In this document: positions 7,742 to 16,255 of the stretch, one piece after another
Numbering within the stretch: the stretch's first letter is position 1
How the letters are laid out: the number at the start of each line of letters is the position of its first letter
Origin: Candidatus Krumholzibacteriota bacterium
GTDB taxonomy: Bacteria; Krumholzibacteriota; Krumholzibacteriia; Krumholzibacteriales; Krumholzibacteriaceae
Assembly: GCA_016926065.1 (NCBI GenBank)
Contig: JAFGPI010000159.1
Location: forward strand, 1 to 45,130
Direction of reading: 5' to 3'
Length of the DNA: 45,130 nt
Notes under the pieces: model-generated
Seen by the model: only the letters and a program-made list of their open reading frames with translations
The model's database searches: none
Told to the model about the DNA's origin: nothing
Translations under genes and position numbers: made by a program

Positions 7742-7747
7742 AGGAAG
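7742..7747 (+). promoter_or_regulatory. Ribosome-binding site choosing the TTG start at 7753
   Basis: AGGAAG lies five bases before an in-frame TTG at 7753. Confidence 0.55.
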
Positions 7748-7752
7748 CTCGA

Positions 7753-8142
7753 TTGAATGCTAAGATCAAAAGATGGTTGCCCCTTTTCCTGTGGTTCATA
7801 GTGATATTCGGGTTATCCTCAATCCCCCGGCTGCCCGGTGACGGGATCAGCCTGCCGCGGGGATTCGATAAGGTAATGCACTGTCTCGAATACGCCGTTT
7901 TCGCGATTTTTTTATATCGAGGATCGAGTTACCATAAGAAATCAGTTGACTGGAATGATATACGGAGGGTAATAATCCTGGGCCTGGTGGTCGGTTCGCT
8001 GGATGAACTCTATCAAAGTATATTTCCTGAACGTGATTCGAGCGTGTTCGATCTTATCGCCGATATGGCGGGGGTGTTGATGGGGAGCGCCCTGGCTTTT
8101 ATCTGGCACCTGAGACGGTCAAAAAAGGTAGAACGTATATGA
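7753..8142 (+). CDS. VanZ-like membrane protein
   Basis: 129 residues from TTG 7753. An in-frame TTG at 7699 would add 18 residues but falls in a likely -10 box. Three or four hydrophobic segments are visible. VanZ-family signatures appear in order: LSSIP near the first membrane segment, DKVMHCLEY, DELYQSIFPERDSSVFDLIADMAG and a final Gly-rich helix. The family was named from teicoplanin resistance in enterococci, but most members have no proven function. Here it precedes two tRNA synthetase genes and overlaps hisS by four bases (ATGA), so it seems co-transcribed with housekeeping genes. No antibiotic resistance role is implied. Confidence 0.85.
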   Translation: MNAKIKRWLPLFLWFIVIFGLSSIPRLPGDGISLPRGFDKVMHCLEYAVFAIFLYRGSSYHKKSVDWNDIRRVIILGLVVGSLDELYQSIFPERDSSVFDLIADMAGVLMGSALAFIWHLRRSKKVERI

Positions 8143-9416
8143 AATACAAGAGACCCAGAGGAACGCAGGATCTTTTCGGAATCCAGATGGAACGGTGGCG
8201 GAAAGTGGAGCGATTGCTGTCCGGTTCGGCGCAACGCTACGGATATTCGGAAATAAGGACTCCGATCTTTGAAATGTCCGAGTTGTTCATACGGGCGGTG
8301 GGAGAAGGTAGCGACATCGTTTCCAAGGAAATGTATCTCTTCCAGGATAAAAAAGGCCGGAATCTTGCTCTGAGGCCGGAAAATACTGCCCCCGTGATGA
8401 GAGCCTTCATCGAGAACGCCCTCACCCGGCGGGGAGGGCTTTCCCGTTTTTACTACCTGGGACCGATGTTCCGTTATGACCGGCCTCAGGCCGGCAGATA
8501 CCGTCAATTTCATCAATTCGGAGCCGAAGCGATAGGATCCTCCCACCCGGCCGTGGACGCCGAGATAATCGATCTCAGCCTGCATGTCTTCCGGATCCTG
8601 GGTTTCCAGGGGATAGAGGTTCGGTTGAACAGCGTGGGTTGCCCCCGCTGCCGGCCGGGATTCACGGAGAGATTGAAGGATACGCTCCAGCACTACAGGG
8701 AGGAGTTGTGCGGGAATTGCGAGGGCCGCATCGAGGTCAATCCCTTGCGGATTTTTGACTGTAAGGACTGCCAGGAGATAAAAGGGAAATTGCCCCTTAT
8801 CACCGACTACCTGTGCGCGGAGTGCCGGGATCATTTCAACGCCCTGCAAGATATACTGAGAGGGATGGAGATCGATTTTACCCTGGATCCTCTGCTGGTC
8901 AGGGGCCTGGATTACTATACCAAAACCGCCTACGAGATCGTTCTCCCCGGCAAGGGAGCTCAAAACGCCCTCTGCGGAGGCGGTCGCTACGACGGCCTGG
9001 CCCAGGATTGCGGGGCCGGTTTCATCCCGGCGGTCGGTTTTTCCACCGGGATCGAGCGCCTGGTGGAGAATATTCCCCCTTCAGTCCTGGAAGAAATGGG
9101 GGGGGAGAAAACCGACGTTTTCTTCATTATTCTGGAGGAGGGAGGGTATCCGGTGGCACTGTCGCGGGCCCGTGCCCTCCGTTCGCTGGGATTGAAGGCC
9201 GAGGTCGAATTATCGGGGCGCTCCATGAAGAAGCAGTTGAAAACAGCGGTGGATGCGAAAGCTGATTACGCGATATTTATCGGTTCCGATGAGTTGCGTC
9301 GATCCGAGGCGACCGTCAAGAATCTGATCACCAACCAGCAGGATAAGATTCCGTTTTCGAACCTGGAAACATATTTCCAAAATAAAGGGGAACAAGATCT
9401 TGGAGAGATCGGTTAA
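8139..9416 (+). CDS. hisS: Histidyl-tRNA synthetase
   Basis: 425 residues, normal length for bacterial HisRS. It shows the N-terminal KRPRGTQDLFG, class II motif 2 (FYYLGPMFRYDRPQAGRYRQ, about 104-123), and the histidine-specific VRGLDYYTKTAYE (about 254-266) and GGGRYDGLAQ (about 280-289). The C-terminal anticodon-binding domain is about 325-420. The enzyme charges tRNA-His with histidine in the cytosol. The insertion domain has four CxxC pairs (168/171, 191/194, 208/211, 226/229), suggesting a zinc-stabilised insert; some other bacteria have similar forms. The gene starts inside the vanZ-like stop and itself overlaps aspS, implying translational coupling. Confidence 0.96.
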   Translation: MKYKRPRGTQDLFGIQMERWRKVERLLSGSAQRYGYSEIRTPIFEMSELFIRAVGEGSDIVSKEMYLFQDKKGRNLALRPENTAPVMRAFIENALTRRGGLSRFYYLGPMFRYDRPQAGRYRQFHQFGAEAIGSSHPAVDAEIIDLSLHVFRILGFQGIEVRLNSVGCPRCRPGFTERLKDTLQHYREELCGNCEGRIEVNPLRIFDCKDCQEIKGKLPLITDYLCAECRDHFNALQDILRGMEIDFTLDPLLVRGLDYYTKTAYEIVLPGKGAQNALCGGGRYDGLAQDCGAGFIPAVGFSTGIERLVENIPPSVLEEMGGEKTDVFFIILEEGGYPVALSRARALRSLGLKAEVELSGRSMKKQLKTAVDAKADYAIFIGSDELRRSEATVKNLITNQQDKIPFSNLETYFQNKGEQDLGEIG

Positions 9417-11205
9417 GTATCATTACGACCCTAAATGGAAACGCACACACCGCTGTGGAGAGCTGGGCGGCGCCGATACCGGAAGAAACGTGACCATCGC
9501 GGGATGGGTGAAGAAGGTGAGGGAATTCGGGGATTTGACGTTTCTGGATTTATGGGATAGAACGGGATTGATTCAACTGGTGGTGGAGGCGAGCCAACCT
9601 TCCCTTCACCGGTTGTTTGTATCTCTGCGGGCGGAGGATGTGATTGCCTGCCGGGGCACGGTCAAAAAGAGACCGCCGGAGATGGTCAACCTTAAAATGG
9701 CCACCGGTGAAGTGGAAATCGTGGTGGAAGAGATCGAAATATTCAACCGCAGCGAGGTGCCTCCCTTTAACGTGTCCGACCAGATAAAGGCGAGCGATGA
9801 TCTCCGGTTACGCTACCGCTATCTCGATTTGAGAAGGGACAAGATGCAGCGCAACCTGGAATTACGTCACCGCCTGGCCCTGGAAACCAGGAATTTCCTG
9901 TCCCGGCAAGGCTTCCTCGAGATAGAAACCCCCATGCTGGTAAAGAGAACCCCGGAAGGCGCCCGGGATTACCTGGTCCCCAGCAGGCTTCAACCGGGTA
10001 AATTCTACGCCCTGCCCCAGAGCCCCCAACTCTACAAGCAGATTTTAATGGTGGCGGGATTCGACCGTTATTTCCAACTGGCCCGGTGCCTGCGGGACGA
10101 AGACCTGCGGGCGGACCGTCAACCGGAACATACCCAGATCGATATCGAGATGAGCTTTGTAACCGAAGAAGAGGTATTCGCGGTTACCGAGAGTCTGATC
10201 AAGGAGCTATTTTACGGTGAGGCGGATAAGGGCCGGAGGGACCCCTTCCCCCGCATCGATTACGAGCAGGCGATGTCGCGGTACGGAAGCGATAAACCGG
10301 ATCTGCGCTTCGAACTGGAAATATCCGATTGCTCGAAGCTCTTCGCGGAGAGCGGATTTGAGGCCTTCGCCTCGGCCGTGCGGCAAGGGGGAGTGGTAAG
10401 GGGCATTTCCTTTCCTCCGGGGACGGCCTTTTCCAACAACCAGATAAAAAAACTGGAGAAACAGGTTAAGAGTGCCGGCGCCAAGGGATTGGCCACGGTG
10501 AAGGTGGATGAAACCGGGCTCTCCTCCCCCCTGGATAAGTTTCTCGGCGGGGATGAAATGGATCGTATATTATCCTTTTTCGAGGCGGGTACCGGTAATC
10601 CGTCCCTGCTGCTGCTGGTTGCCGGTAGCCGGGAATCGGTGGAGAAGTCCTTGGGGGATTTACGTCTATACCTCGGCCGCACCTATCTGCTGAAGGGGAG
10701 AAACGATGAATTCAAATTTCTGTGGGTGAACCGATTCCCCCTCTTTCTGCCTGTCGAGGGAGGGGGATGGGAACCGGCTCACCACATCTTCTCCATGCCG
10801 TTGGAGGAGGATATTCCCTTTCTGGACCAGGATCCCGGCAGGGTCAGGGGCCATCTGTACGATCTGGTTTGTAACGGGACCGAACTGGGATCGGGATCTA
10901 TAAGAATTCATCGGCGGGAGCTGCAGGAAAAGCTGTTCAAGATTATTGGCATGGATCAGGCCGCGGCCGAGAGGAAATTTGGATTTCTGCTGCGGGCCTT
11001 CGAATTTGGAGGTCCGCCTCACGGGGGAATAGCCCTGGGATTGGATAGATTGGCCATGATCATCGGAGGGGAAAGCTCAATCCGGGATTATATCGCCTTT
11101 CCCAAAACGCAGAGCGCCGCTTCCCTCATGGAAGAGGCGCCCTCGGAAGTGGAAGAGGAGATTCTCCGCGAGTTGCATATAAGGATAGAAAAAGAGGAAG
11201 GATAG
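9400..11205 (+). CDS. aspS: Aspartyl-tRNA synthetase
   Basis: 601 residues of the bacterial class IIb type. It has an N-terminal OB-fold anticodon domain (about 30-118, with FGDLTFLDLWDRTG), motif 1 in FLSRQGFLEIETPML (about 166-180), motif 2 in FQLARCLRDEDLRADRQPEH (about 225-244), an inserted bacterial GAD-type domain (about 290-425) and motif 3 in GIALGLDRLAMIIGG. It charges tRNA-Asp; whether it also mischarges tRNA-Asn cannot be told here. The start is TTG 9400, 17 bases inside hisS, with AAAGGGG nine bases before it. The hisS-aspS pairing is common in bacteria. Confidence 0.96.
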   Translation: MERSVKYHYDPKWKRTHRCGELGGADTGRNVTIAGWVKKVREFGDLTFLDLWDRTGLIQLVVEASQPSLHRLFVSLRAEDVIACRGTVKKRPPEMVNLKMATGEVEIVVEEIEIFNRSEVPPFNVSDQIKASDDLRLRYRYLDLRRDKMQRNLELRHRLALETRNFLSRQGFLEIETPMLVKRTPEGARDYLVPSRLQPGKFYALPQSPQLYKQILMVAGFDRYFQLARCLRDEDLRADRQPEHTQIDIEMSFVTEEEVFAVTESLIKELFYGEADKGRRDPFPRIDYEQAMSRYGSDKPDLRFELEISDCSKLFAESGFEAFASAVRQGGVVRGISFPPGTAFSNNQIKKLEKQVKSAGAKGLATVKVDETGLSSPLDKFLGGDEMDRILSFFEAGTGNPSLLLLVAGSRESVEKSLGDLRLYLGRTYLLKGRNDEFKFLWVNRFPLFLPVEGGGWEPAHHIFSMPLEEDIPFLDQDPGRVRGHLYDLVCNGTELGSGSIRIHRRELQEKLFKIIGMDQAAAERKFGFLLRAFEFGGPPHGGIALGLDRLAMIIGGESSIRDYIAFPKTQSAASLMEEAPSEVEEEILRELHIRIEKEEG

Positions 11206-11295
11206 GACCTAACCGCTGATTAATAAGGACTATGAGAAACCATGAGGAACTTTAAGGCACGTTTTTTGCGTAAACTGGTAGCGGAGGCTTTTTGC

Positions 11296-11324
11296 TTGAC
11301 ATGAAGACGCTGCAATATTAACGT
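11296..11324 (+). promoter_or_regulatory. Sigma-70 promoter of the lipoprotein pair
   Basis: TTGACA (11296-11301), a 17-base spacer and TAACGT (11319-11324), about 47 bases before the first lipoprotein start. Confidence 0.6.
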
Positions 11325-11370
11325 ATCTGTTAGTCAAGTGATAGTATTACAAAAGGGAGGAATGGATTTT

Positions 11371-11661
11371 ATGAAATTAGCGGGCAGAGGGCTAATCTTC
11401 TTGTTCCTAATGGGTTTACTGGGAGGTTTTAACGGCGGGTGCGGGGAAGCACCGCCTTGTGATACGGGGCTCATTACCCTGGATGAAACCAGGCTGGATG
11501 CTGAGACATATGAACAGGAAATGGCGGAAACCGGTGAAAGGGTGGCGGATCTCCAAACCAGATTAGCCAAGAAAAACAAGGAAATAGAGCTGATTAAAGA
11601 TAAGCCGGCCGAAATCAGGAAGAAAGTGAACGAACTTAAAAAAGGCAGCGGCAGGGAATAA
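11371..11661 (+). CDS. Small coiled-coil lipoprotein
   Basis: 96 residues. ATG 11371 is preferred because GGGAGG (11355-11360) is ten bases away, while ATG 11362 is only one base away and GTG 11338 lies before that signal. A hydrophobic signal runs to a Cys at residue 24 (context NGGC, a non-ideal lipobox). The mature part is short and charged, with a predicted coiled coil (about 45-95, including VADLQTRLAKKNKEIELIKD). It is likely anchored in the outer membrane and facing the periplasm. It precedes a lipoprotein with LysM-like domains by 22 bases and shares its promoter. I do not recognise a family; its layout recalls Lpp-like or OmpA-tethering partners, which is speculation. Confidence 0.7.
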   Translation: MKLAGRGLIFLFLMGLLGGFNGGCGEAPPCDTGLITLDETRLDAETYEQEMAETGERVADLQTRLAKKNKEIELIKDKPAEIRKKVNELKKGSGRE

Positions 11662-11683
11662 CAGAGCAAGGGGAGAAGAGGGC

Positions 11684-12394
11684 ATGCTTAATAAAAAAGC
11701 AATAAAATTATTAATTTTCATCCCTGTTATCCTGGTTCTGGTGTCCGGCTGCAGCAGGTACGAACCGCGGTCTATCGACATTACCAAAGGTGAATATTAC
11801 GAAGAGGAAGAATACCAGAAATTATCCAAAAAAGACAGGGAAGCGTATTGCGCCAAGCTGGCCGGTGAACTGGAAAGCTTAACCCGGAGGTCCGAGGACG
11901 CCCAGGCGCAGTTTGAGAAGAATAAGCAGGATATCCGGACCATGACTCAAGAGCTTCGCGACGCGGAACGCGATTATTCCAGGTTAACCACCGAGCTGGA
12001 TGAATTGAACCAGCAACTCCAGGAACTGGAACAACTTCCCAAGGAATGGGTTTTACAGTACGGGGAATGTTTGTGGAACCTGGCCGGGTACGAGGAAATT
12101 TACAGCGATCCGCTGAAATGGACGAGAATCTGGAGGGCGAACTGGGAACTTATCGAGGATCCGGACTGGGTACTGGCCGGTTGGACCCTCAAGATACCGC
12201 GGAACTGGCCCCGGCGGCACCAGGTGCAGCAGGATGAATGGCTGGCAAAGATCGCCGGCTATTGGGAAGTCTATGATAATTACCGTAAATGGCCTCTGCT
12301 GTATGAGGCCAACAAGGACGGGATCCGGGATCCGGACCTGATTTTCCCCGATCAGGACCTGGTGATTCCCAGGGATGAATCCCTGTCCGAGTGA
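11684..12394 (+). CDS. Lipoprotein with coiled coil and two LysM-like domains
   Basis: 236 residues. The signal peptide ends in a good lipobox (LVSGC, Cys 23). A long coiled coil covers about 55-118. Two similar C-terminal modules of about 50 residues follow, each with a Trp-rich pattern: LWNLAGYEEIYSDPLKWTRI ending LAGWTLKIPR, and WLAKIAGYWEVYDNYRKWPL ending FPDQDLVIPR. Both end in the LxIP strand typical of LysM and keep the helix-loop-helix spacing. These look like degenerate LysM repeats of the kind in LysM lipoproteins of FCB bacteria. It likely binds peptidoglycan from the outer membrane. AGGGGAGAAGAGGG precedes the ATG. Confidence 0.8.
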   Translation: MLNKKAIKLLIFIPVILVLVSGCSRYEPRSIDITKGEYYEEEEYQKLSKKDREAYCAKLAGELESLTRRSEDAQAQFEKNKQDIRTMTQELRDAERDYSRLTTELDELNQQLQELEQLPKEWVLQYGECLWNLAGYEEIYSDPLKWTRIWRANWELIEDPDWVLAGWTLKIPRNWPRRHQVQQDEWLAKIAGYWEVYDNYRKWPLLYEANKDGIRDPDLIFPDQDLVIPRDESLSE

Positions 12395-12479
12395 AAGCGC
12401 CGGTAATAAAAGCATTTACACACATAACTCTTGGCTTGTTGAGATTCGGCCAGGAGTTTTGTGTTAAAGGGATTTATCC

Positions 12480-13532
12480 TTGAAGCGCAAAACAGATAAG
12501 AAAACTCTCTCCTTCGCCGGGATTGATCCGGTCAGGCTCCTGGGAGTGAAAGACCGGAACCTCAGGTTGGTCGAGGATCATTTCGGAACCGATATCACCG
12601 TCCGCGGTGATGAAATCATTTTGATCGGTTCCGCCCGGAAGATCGCGGAACTCTCCGCGGTGTGGGGGACTCTGATAACCATAGCGGGTAACGGACGGGC
12701 CGTGACCGAAGGCGATGTGGTGGCGGTCATGCGGGGTGAGAGTGACCAGCCGGAAAGGATCAGCGCCCTGGACAAAACGGTGGTCTATTACTCCAGCTAC
12801 CGCAGAAAGAGCGTGGTGCCCAGAAGCCTGAAGCAGAAAGAGTACGTTGACGCCATAGCCGATAACGATGTAATCTTCGCCATAGGTCCGGCCGGTACGG
12901 GGAAAACCTTTCTAGCCATTGCCATGGCGCTTGCCGCCCTTAAGAAAGGTGAAATTGATAAGATATTCGTTTCCCGCCCGGTAGTGGAAGCAGGCGAAAA
13001 TCTGGGATTTTTACCCGGCGATATACAGGAAAAAATCGATCCCTATATCAGGCCGATTTTTGACGCCTTATCTTACCTGGTGGGCAAGGAAAGAGTGCAG
13101 CGCATGATCGATTCTGGGGTTTTGGAAATAGCTCCCCTGGCGTATATGCGGGGGAGGACCCTGGATAATTCTTTCGCCGTGCTGGATGAAGCCCAGAACA
13201 GCACGGTCATGCAGATGAAGATGTTTCTGACCAGGCTGGGGGTAAATGCCAAGGCCATAGTGACCGGCGACATAACGCAGATAGACCTGGCGGATCCGGG
13301 GAAATCCGGGCTGCTGACGGTGAATGAGATATTGCAGGGAGTGGAAGGGATTAAATTTATCCATTTCGGAGAGGAAGATGTGGTGCGGCACCGGTTGGTA
13401 AGGCGTATAATAAGAGCTTTCAGCAATTTAAGTTACCGGAATTCAAGACCATCGTCGGCCCCTCCGGGGGAGGCGAATGAAAATAATAATGACGCCGCGG
13501 TCCCTGCCGGGACGGAGATAAAAGATGAATGA
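12480..13532 (+). CDS. phoH: PhoH-family ATPase
   Basis: 350 residues. The N-terminal KH-like region (about 20-95) is followed by the ATPase domain, with Walker A GPAGTGKT (136-143), FVSRPVVEAGENLGFLPGD (about 163-181) and Walker B AVLDEAQN (233-240). PhoH/PhoL proteins are cytosolic P-loop ATPases linked to RNA metabolism, and this gene is usually next to ybeY, as it is nearly here. The start is TTG 12480 with AAAGGG nine bases before. The last eight bases overlap the start of the pgpH-like gene. The stretch of 85 bases before the gene has no clear promoter or terminator. Confidence 0.93.
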   Translation: MKRKTDKKTLSFAGIDPVRLLGVKDRNLRLVEDHFGTDITVRGDEIILIGSARKIAELSAVWGTLITIAGNGRAVTEGDVVAVMRGESDQPERISALDKTVVYYSSYRRKSVVPRSLKQKEYVDAIADNDVIFAIGPAGTGKTFLAIAMALAALKKGEIDKIFVSRPVVEAGENLGFLPGDIQEKIDPYIRPIFDALSYLVGKERVQRMIDSGVLEIAPLAYMRGRTLDNSFAVLDEAQNSTVMQMKMFLTRLGVNAKAIVTGDITQIDLADPGKSGLLTVNEILQGVEGIKFIHFGEEDVVRHRLVRRIIRAFSNLSYRNSRPSSAPPGEANENNNDAAVPAGTEIKDE

Positions 13533-15822
13533 CCCCGCCTCCACGGGAAGGGAAGGTAATGACCCCGCCGGATTTCTGGCCCGGTTGAAATCGCTCATTC
13601 TCAACCGGAGCAGGATCGATGGAAGGCGTCTGGCTATAATATACGTGGTGATATTCCTGGTTCTCTCCCTCTTCCTGTTTCCTCCCACCAGAAAAAGCCA
13701 GGACATTCTCTTCCAGGAAGGCGATATCGCCGATGTCGATGTAATAGCACCATTTACCTTCAAGGTTCCCTATAGTGATCAAGAGATCGAGATCAACCGG
13801 GCCAATGCCACCATCAGCGTCTCTCCCCTGTACAGAAAGAACGAAGAAGCGACCCAGCATCTACCCGACGACCTGAAAGTATTTATGGAGAGGATCGCGG
13901 AAATTGCGGATATCGATTCCCTTCCCGAAAGCGAACGGATTTCCTGGATCAAGGAAATAGCTCCCAGCCTGAAAAGGGATCCGGTAGAGATTTTCCTCGA
14001 TAAAGGGATGAGATCAAGGATCCTGGCCGAAGGTTTGAAGCTCCAGAAACATTTTCTGGATCAGGGCATCATAAACGATTCCTCCCCCCTGCGGCGCAGG
14101 GATTACCCGCACGTTAAGGTGATATCGGAAGAGGGGGAAAAGCTGGTTCCCTCCGCCCCCCTGGTGGATCAGAGCGAACTGGAATCGAACATTCTATCCC
14201 AGGCGGAGAGGATCTTCGGCCGGGATGAGAACATAAAGAAACTCTTTTACAGCGTGGTCCGTTCCCACCTCATACCCAACCTGATCTACGACAGCGAAGA
14301 GACCATGAGGCGGAGGGTCGAGCAAATGGAAAAAGTGCCCCGGGATTTCCAGGTGAGCAAAAATCAGAGAATAGTCGCCAAGCACGATAAAGTGACCGCC
14401 AAGCAGATCGTAATCTTGAAGGCTCTGGAAGCTTACCGGACGCAAGTCGAGCTGTCCACCTCCCAGGTGAAGCGGATACTGCTATTTATCGGCAAGGGAC
14501 TGAGGATATCCCTTCTCCTCTGCATGTTCGGAATCGCCCTCTTTATCTTCGACCGGAAATTAACCCAGGAAGTGGAAAGGCTCACCCTTTCTTTCATAAT
14601 ACTGGTTTTCTACCTGCTGCTCATGGCGCTGGTGGTAAAACTTCCCTACCTTAATGACTTTTTAATTCCGGTGGCTTTTGTTTCCCTGGTGACTACGGCC
14701 TTTTTCGGTTCTATGAGTGCGCTGATTTTTACCTTGTTCGCGTCTTTGATGATAATTACGCACACCGAACTACCCGCCAGCACGCTTTTCGTATCCATCC
14801 TGGCCGGAACCGCGGCCATAATCAGCATAGCCCAGTTACGGGAGCGAAAGAATTTCTATACCATGTTCCTATACGTTTCGATCGCTTATATCATTGGAAT
14901 TACCAGTTTCGGAATGACCGAGGGGATGACCCTGAAGGGATTTCTGTTCGGCGGCCTGTGGGGAATCACCAACAGTTTCGTCTGTACGATCCTGGTAATG
15001 TTTCTCCTTCCCATATTCGAATCCCTCTTCAACGTTACCACTAATTTTTCGCTGATGGAATTGAGCGATCTCAACCGCCCGCTGCTGAAGAGACTCATTA
15101 TAGTGGCACCCGGCACCTATCATCATTCCCTGATGGTGGGCAACATGGTGGAAGCCGTGGCCCAGGAAATCAACGCCAATGGTTTGCTGGCCCGGGTTTC
15201 GGCTTTTTACCATGATATCGGCAAATTGGCCAAACCGGAATATTTCTTCGAGAACAAGGGCGATAATGTCAACAAACACGAGAAGCTAGCCCCCACCATG
15301 AGTGCCCTCATCTTGGCCTCGCACGTCAAGGAGGGGGTGGAACTGGCCAGCCGGGAGAAGCTGCCCCGGGTCGTCATAAATGCAATCAGGGAGCATCATG
15401 GCACCACGGTCATGGCTTTTTTCTACAGTAAGGCTTTGGAGTATGATTCTCACGACAGCGTCAATATCAATGATTTCAGGTATCCGGGACCCAGACCCCG
15501 CTCCAAGGAGACCGCGCTGATCATGCTGGCCGATTCCAGCGAGGCCGCGGTAAGGTCCTTGAAGGAACCCACCGCTCCCCGGATAAAAGCGATAGTGAAC
15601 AGAATATTTGAATCCCGGATGAACGACGGGGAACTTGATCACAGCGGGTTGACCCTGAACGACATCGCGGTGGTCCGAGAAAAGTTCATCCAGCTTCTTA
15701 CCGGAATATTCCATCCGCGGATTTCTTATCCCAAGCAGGAGGAAGAAGCGCAGGATAAGGAACAGGTTCGTGAAGATTCTAACCGGCAGTCATCCCCTGG
15801 TAGCAGGAAGAACCGAATTTAA
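13525..15822 (+). CDS. pgpH: 7TM-HD domain c-di-AMP phosphodiesterase, PgpH type
   Basis: 765 residues. A first membrane segment (about 35-55) is followed by a large extracytoplasmic 7TMR-HDED-type region (about 60-310), then a seven-helix membrane block (about 315-500) and a C-terminal HD hydrolase domain (about 525-690). The HD residues are visible: HH at 533-534, HD at 563-564 (FYHDIGKL), and HH at about 624-625 in REHHGT. PgpH hydrolyses c-di-AMP to pApA in the cytosol. The phoH-pgpH-ybeY order is that of Firmicutes and many other bacteria (B. subtilis phoH-yqfF-yqfG). The start ATG is inside the phoH stop region, and the end overlaps ybeY by 53 bases. The substrate in this organism is inferred from the family. 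Confidence 0.93.
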   Translation: MNDPASTGREGNDPAGFLARLKSLILNRSRIDGRRLAIIYVVIFLVLSLFLFPPTRKSQDILFQEGDIADVDVIAPFTFKVPYSDQEIEINRANATISVSPLYRKNEEATQHLPDDLKVFMERIAEIADIDSLPESERISWIKEIAPSLKRDPVEIFLDKGMRSRILAEGLKLQKHFLDQGIINDSSPLRRRDYPHVKVISEEGEKLVPSAPLVDQSELESNILSQAERIFGRDENIKKLFYSVVRSHLIPNLIYDSEETMRRRVEQMEKVPRDFQVSKNQRIVAKHDKVTAKQIVILKALEAYRTQVELSTSQVKRILLFIGKGLRISLLLCMFGIALFIFDRKLTQEVERLTLSFIILVFYLLLMALVVKLPYLNDFLIPVAFVSLVTTAFFGSMSALIFTLFASLMIITHTELPASTLFVSILAGTAAIISIAQLRERKNFYTMFLYVSIAYIIGITSFGMTEGMTLKGFLFGGLWGITNSFVCTILVMFLLPIFESLFNVTTNFSLMELSDLNRPLLKRLIIVAPGTYHHSLMVGNMVEAVAQEINANGLLARVSAFYHDIGKLAKPEYFFENKGDNVNKHEKLAPTMSALILASHVKEGVELASREKLPRVVINAIREHHGTTVMAFFYSKALEYDSHDSVNINDFRYPGPRPRSKETALIMLADSSEAAVRSLKEPTAPRIKAIVNRIFESRMNDGELDHSGLTLNDIAVVREKFIQLLTGIFHPRISYPKQEEEAQDKEQVREDSNRQSSPGSRKNRI

Positions 15823-16237
15823 CCGGGCCGCTCCCTGGATGCGGAAGTTGGCATCCCGTCTCCCACCGGGAGAAGCCGTGGTGGAGGTGACCTTGGTGGG
15901 GCGCGGACGCATGGCTTTTCTCAACCGCGCCTACCGGGGACGAAGGGGGGCGGCGGAAATATTGACTTTTTCTTACGCGGGGGAAGATATTAACTCCGGG
16001 GGGCCGGACGATCCGCGGGGTGAGATATTTCTCTGCTGGCCGGCGCTGGTGGACGGCGCCCGCCGCCGGGGGGTGTCGAACCGGGCATACCTGCTGCGTT
16101 TACTGGCGCATGGATTGTGTCATATCCGGGGATTCACCCATGGCAGCGCGGAGGAGGAAAGGATCATGGAAAAAGAGGAGGAAAAATTGCTTTCCCCTTT
16201 CCTTCCCGGAATGCAGATTGGAAAACTTTTCGCTTGA
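15770..16237 (+). CDS. ybeY: Endoribonuclease/rRNA maturation factor YbeY
   Basis: 155 residues, normal for YbeY. The zinc-binding signature HGxxH-x5-H is present as HGLCHIRGFTH, with H114, H118 and H124. Upstream are the family features LNRAYRG and ILTFSY. Unusually, the typical TDVLSFP is replaced by AEILTFSY and DH after the third His by GSAEE. YbeY takes part in 16S rRNA 3'-end maturation and ribosome quality control in the cytosol. GTG 15770 starts 53 bases inside pgpH. That is a large overlap; a shorter form beginning further on would lose conserved N-terminal sequence, so the long form is preferred. Confidence 0.9.
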   Translation: MKILTGSHPLVAGRTEFNRAAPWMRKLASRLPPGEAVVEVTLVGRGRMAFLNRAYRGRRGAAEILTFSYAGEDINSGGPDDPRGEIFLCWPALVDGARRRGVSNRAYLLRLLAHGLCHIRGFTHGSAEEERIMEKEEEKLLSPFLPGMQIGKLFA

Positions 16238-16255
16238 TGCGGCCGGAGTAACCAC

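Noticed and set aside
7753-8142. Antibiotic resistance gene (VanZ)
   Set aside because: Only family similarity; the neighbours are tRNA synthetases and no van cluster is present.
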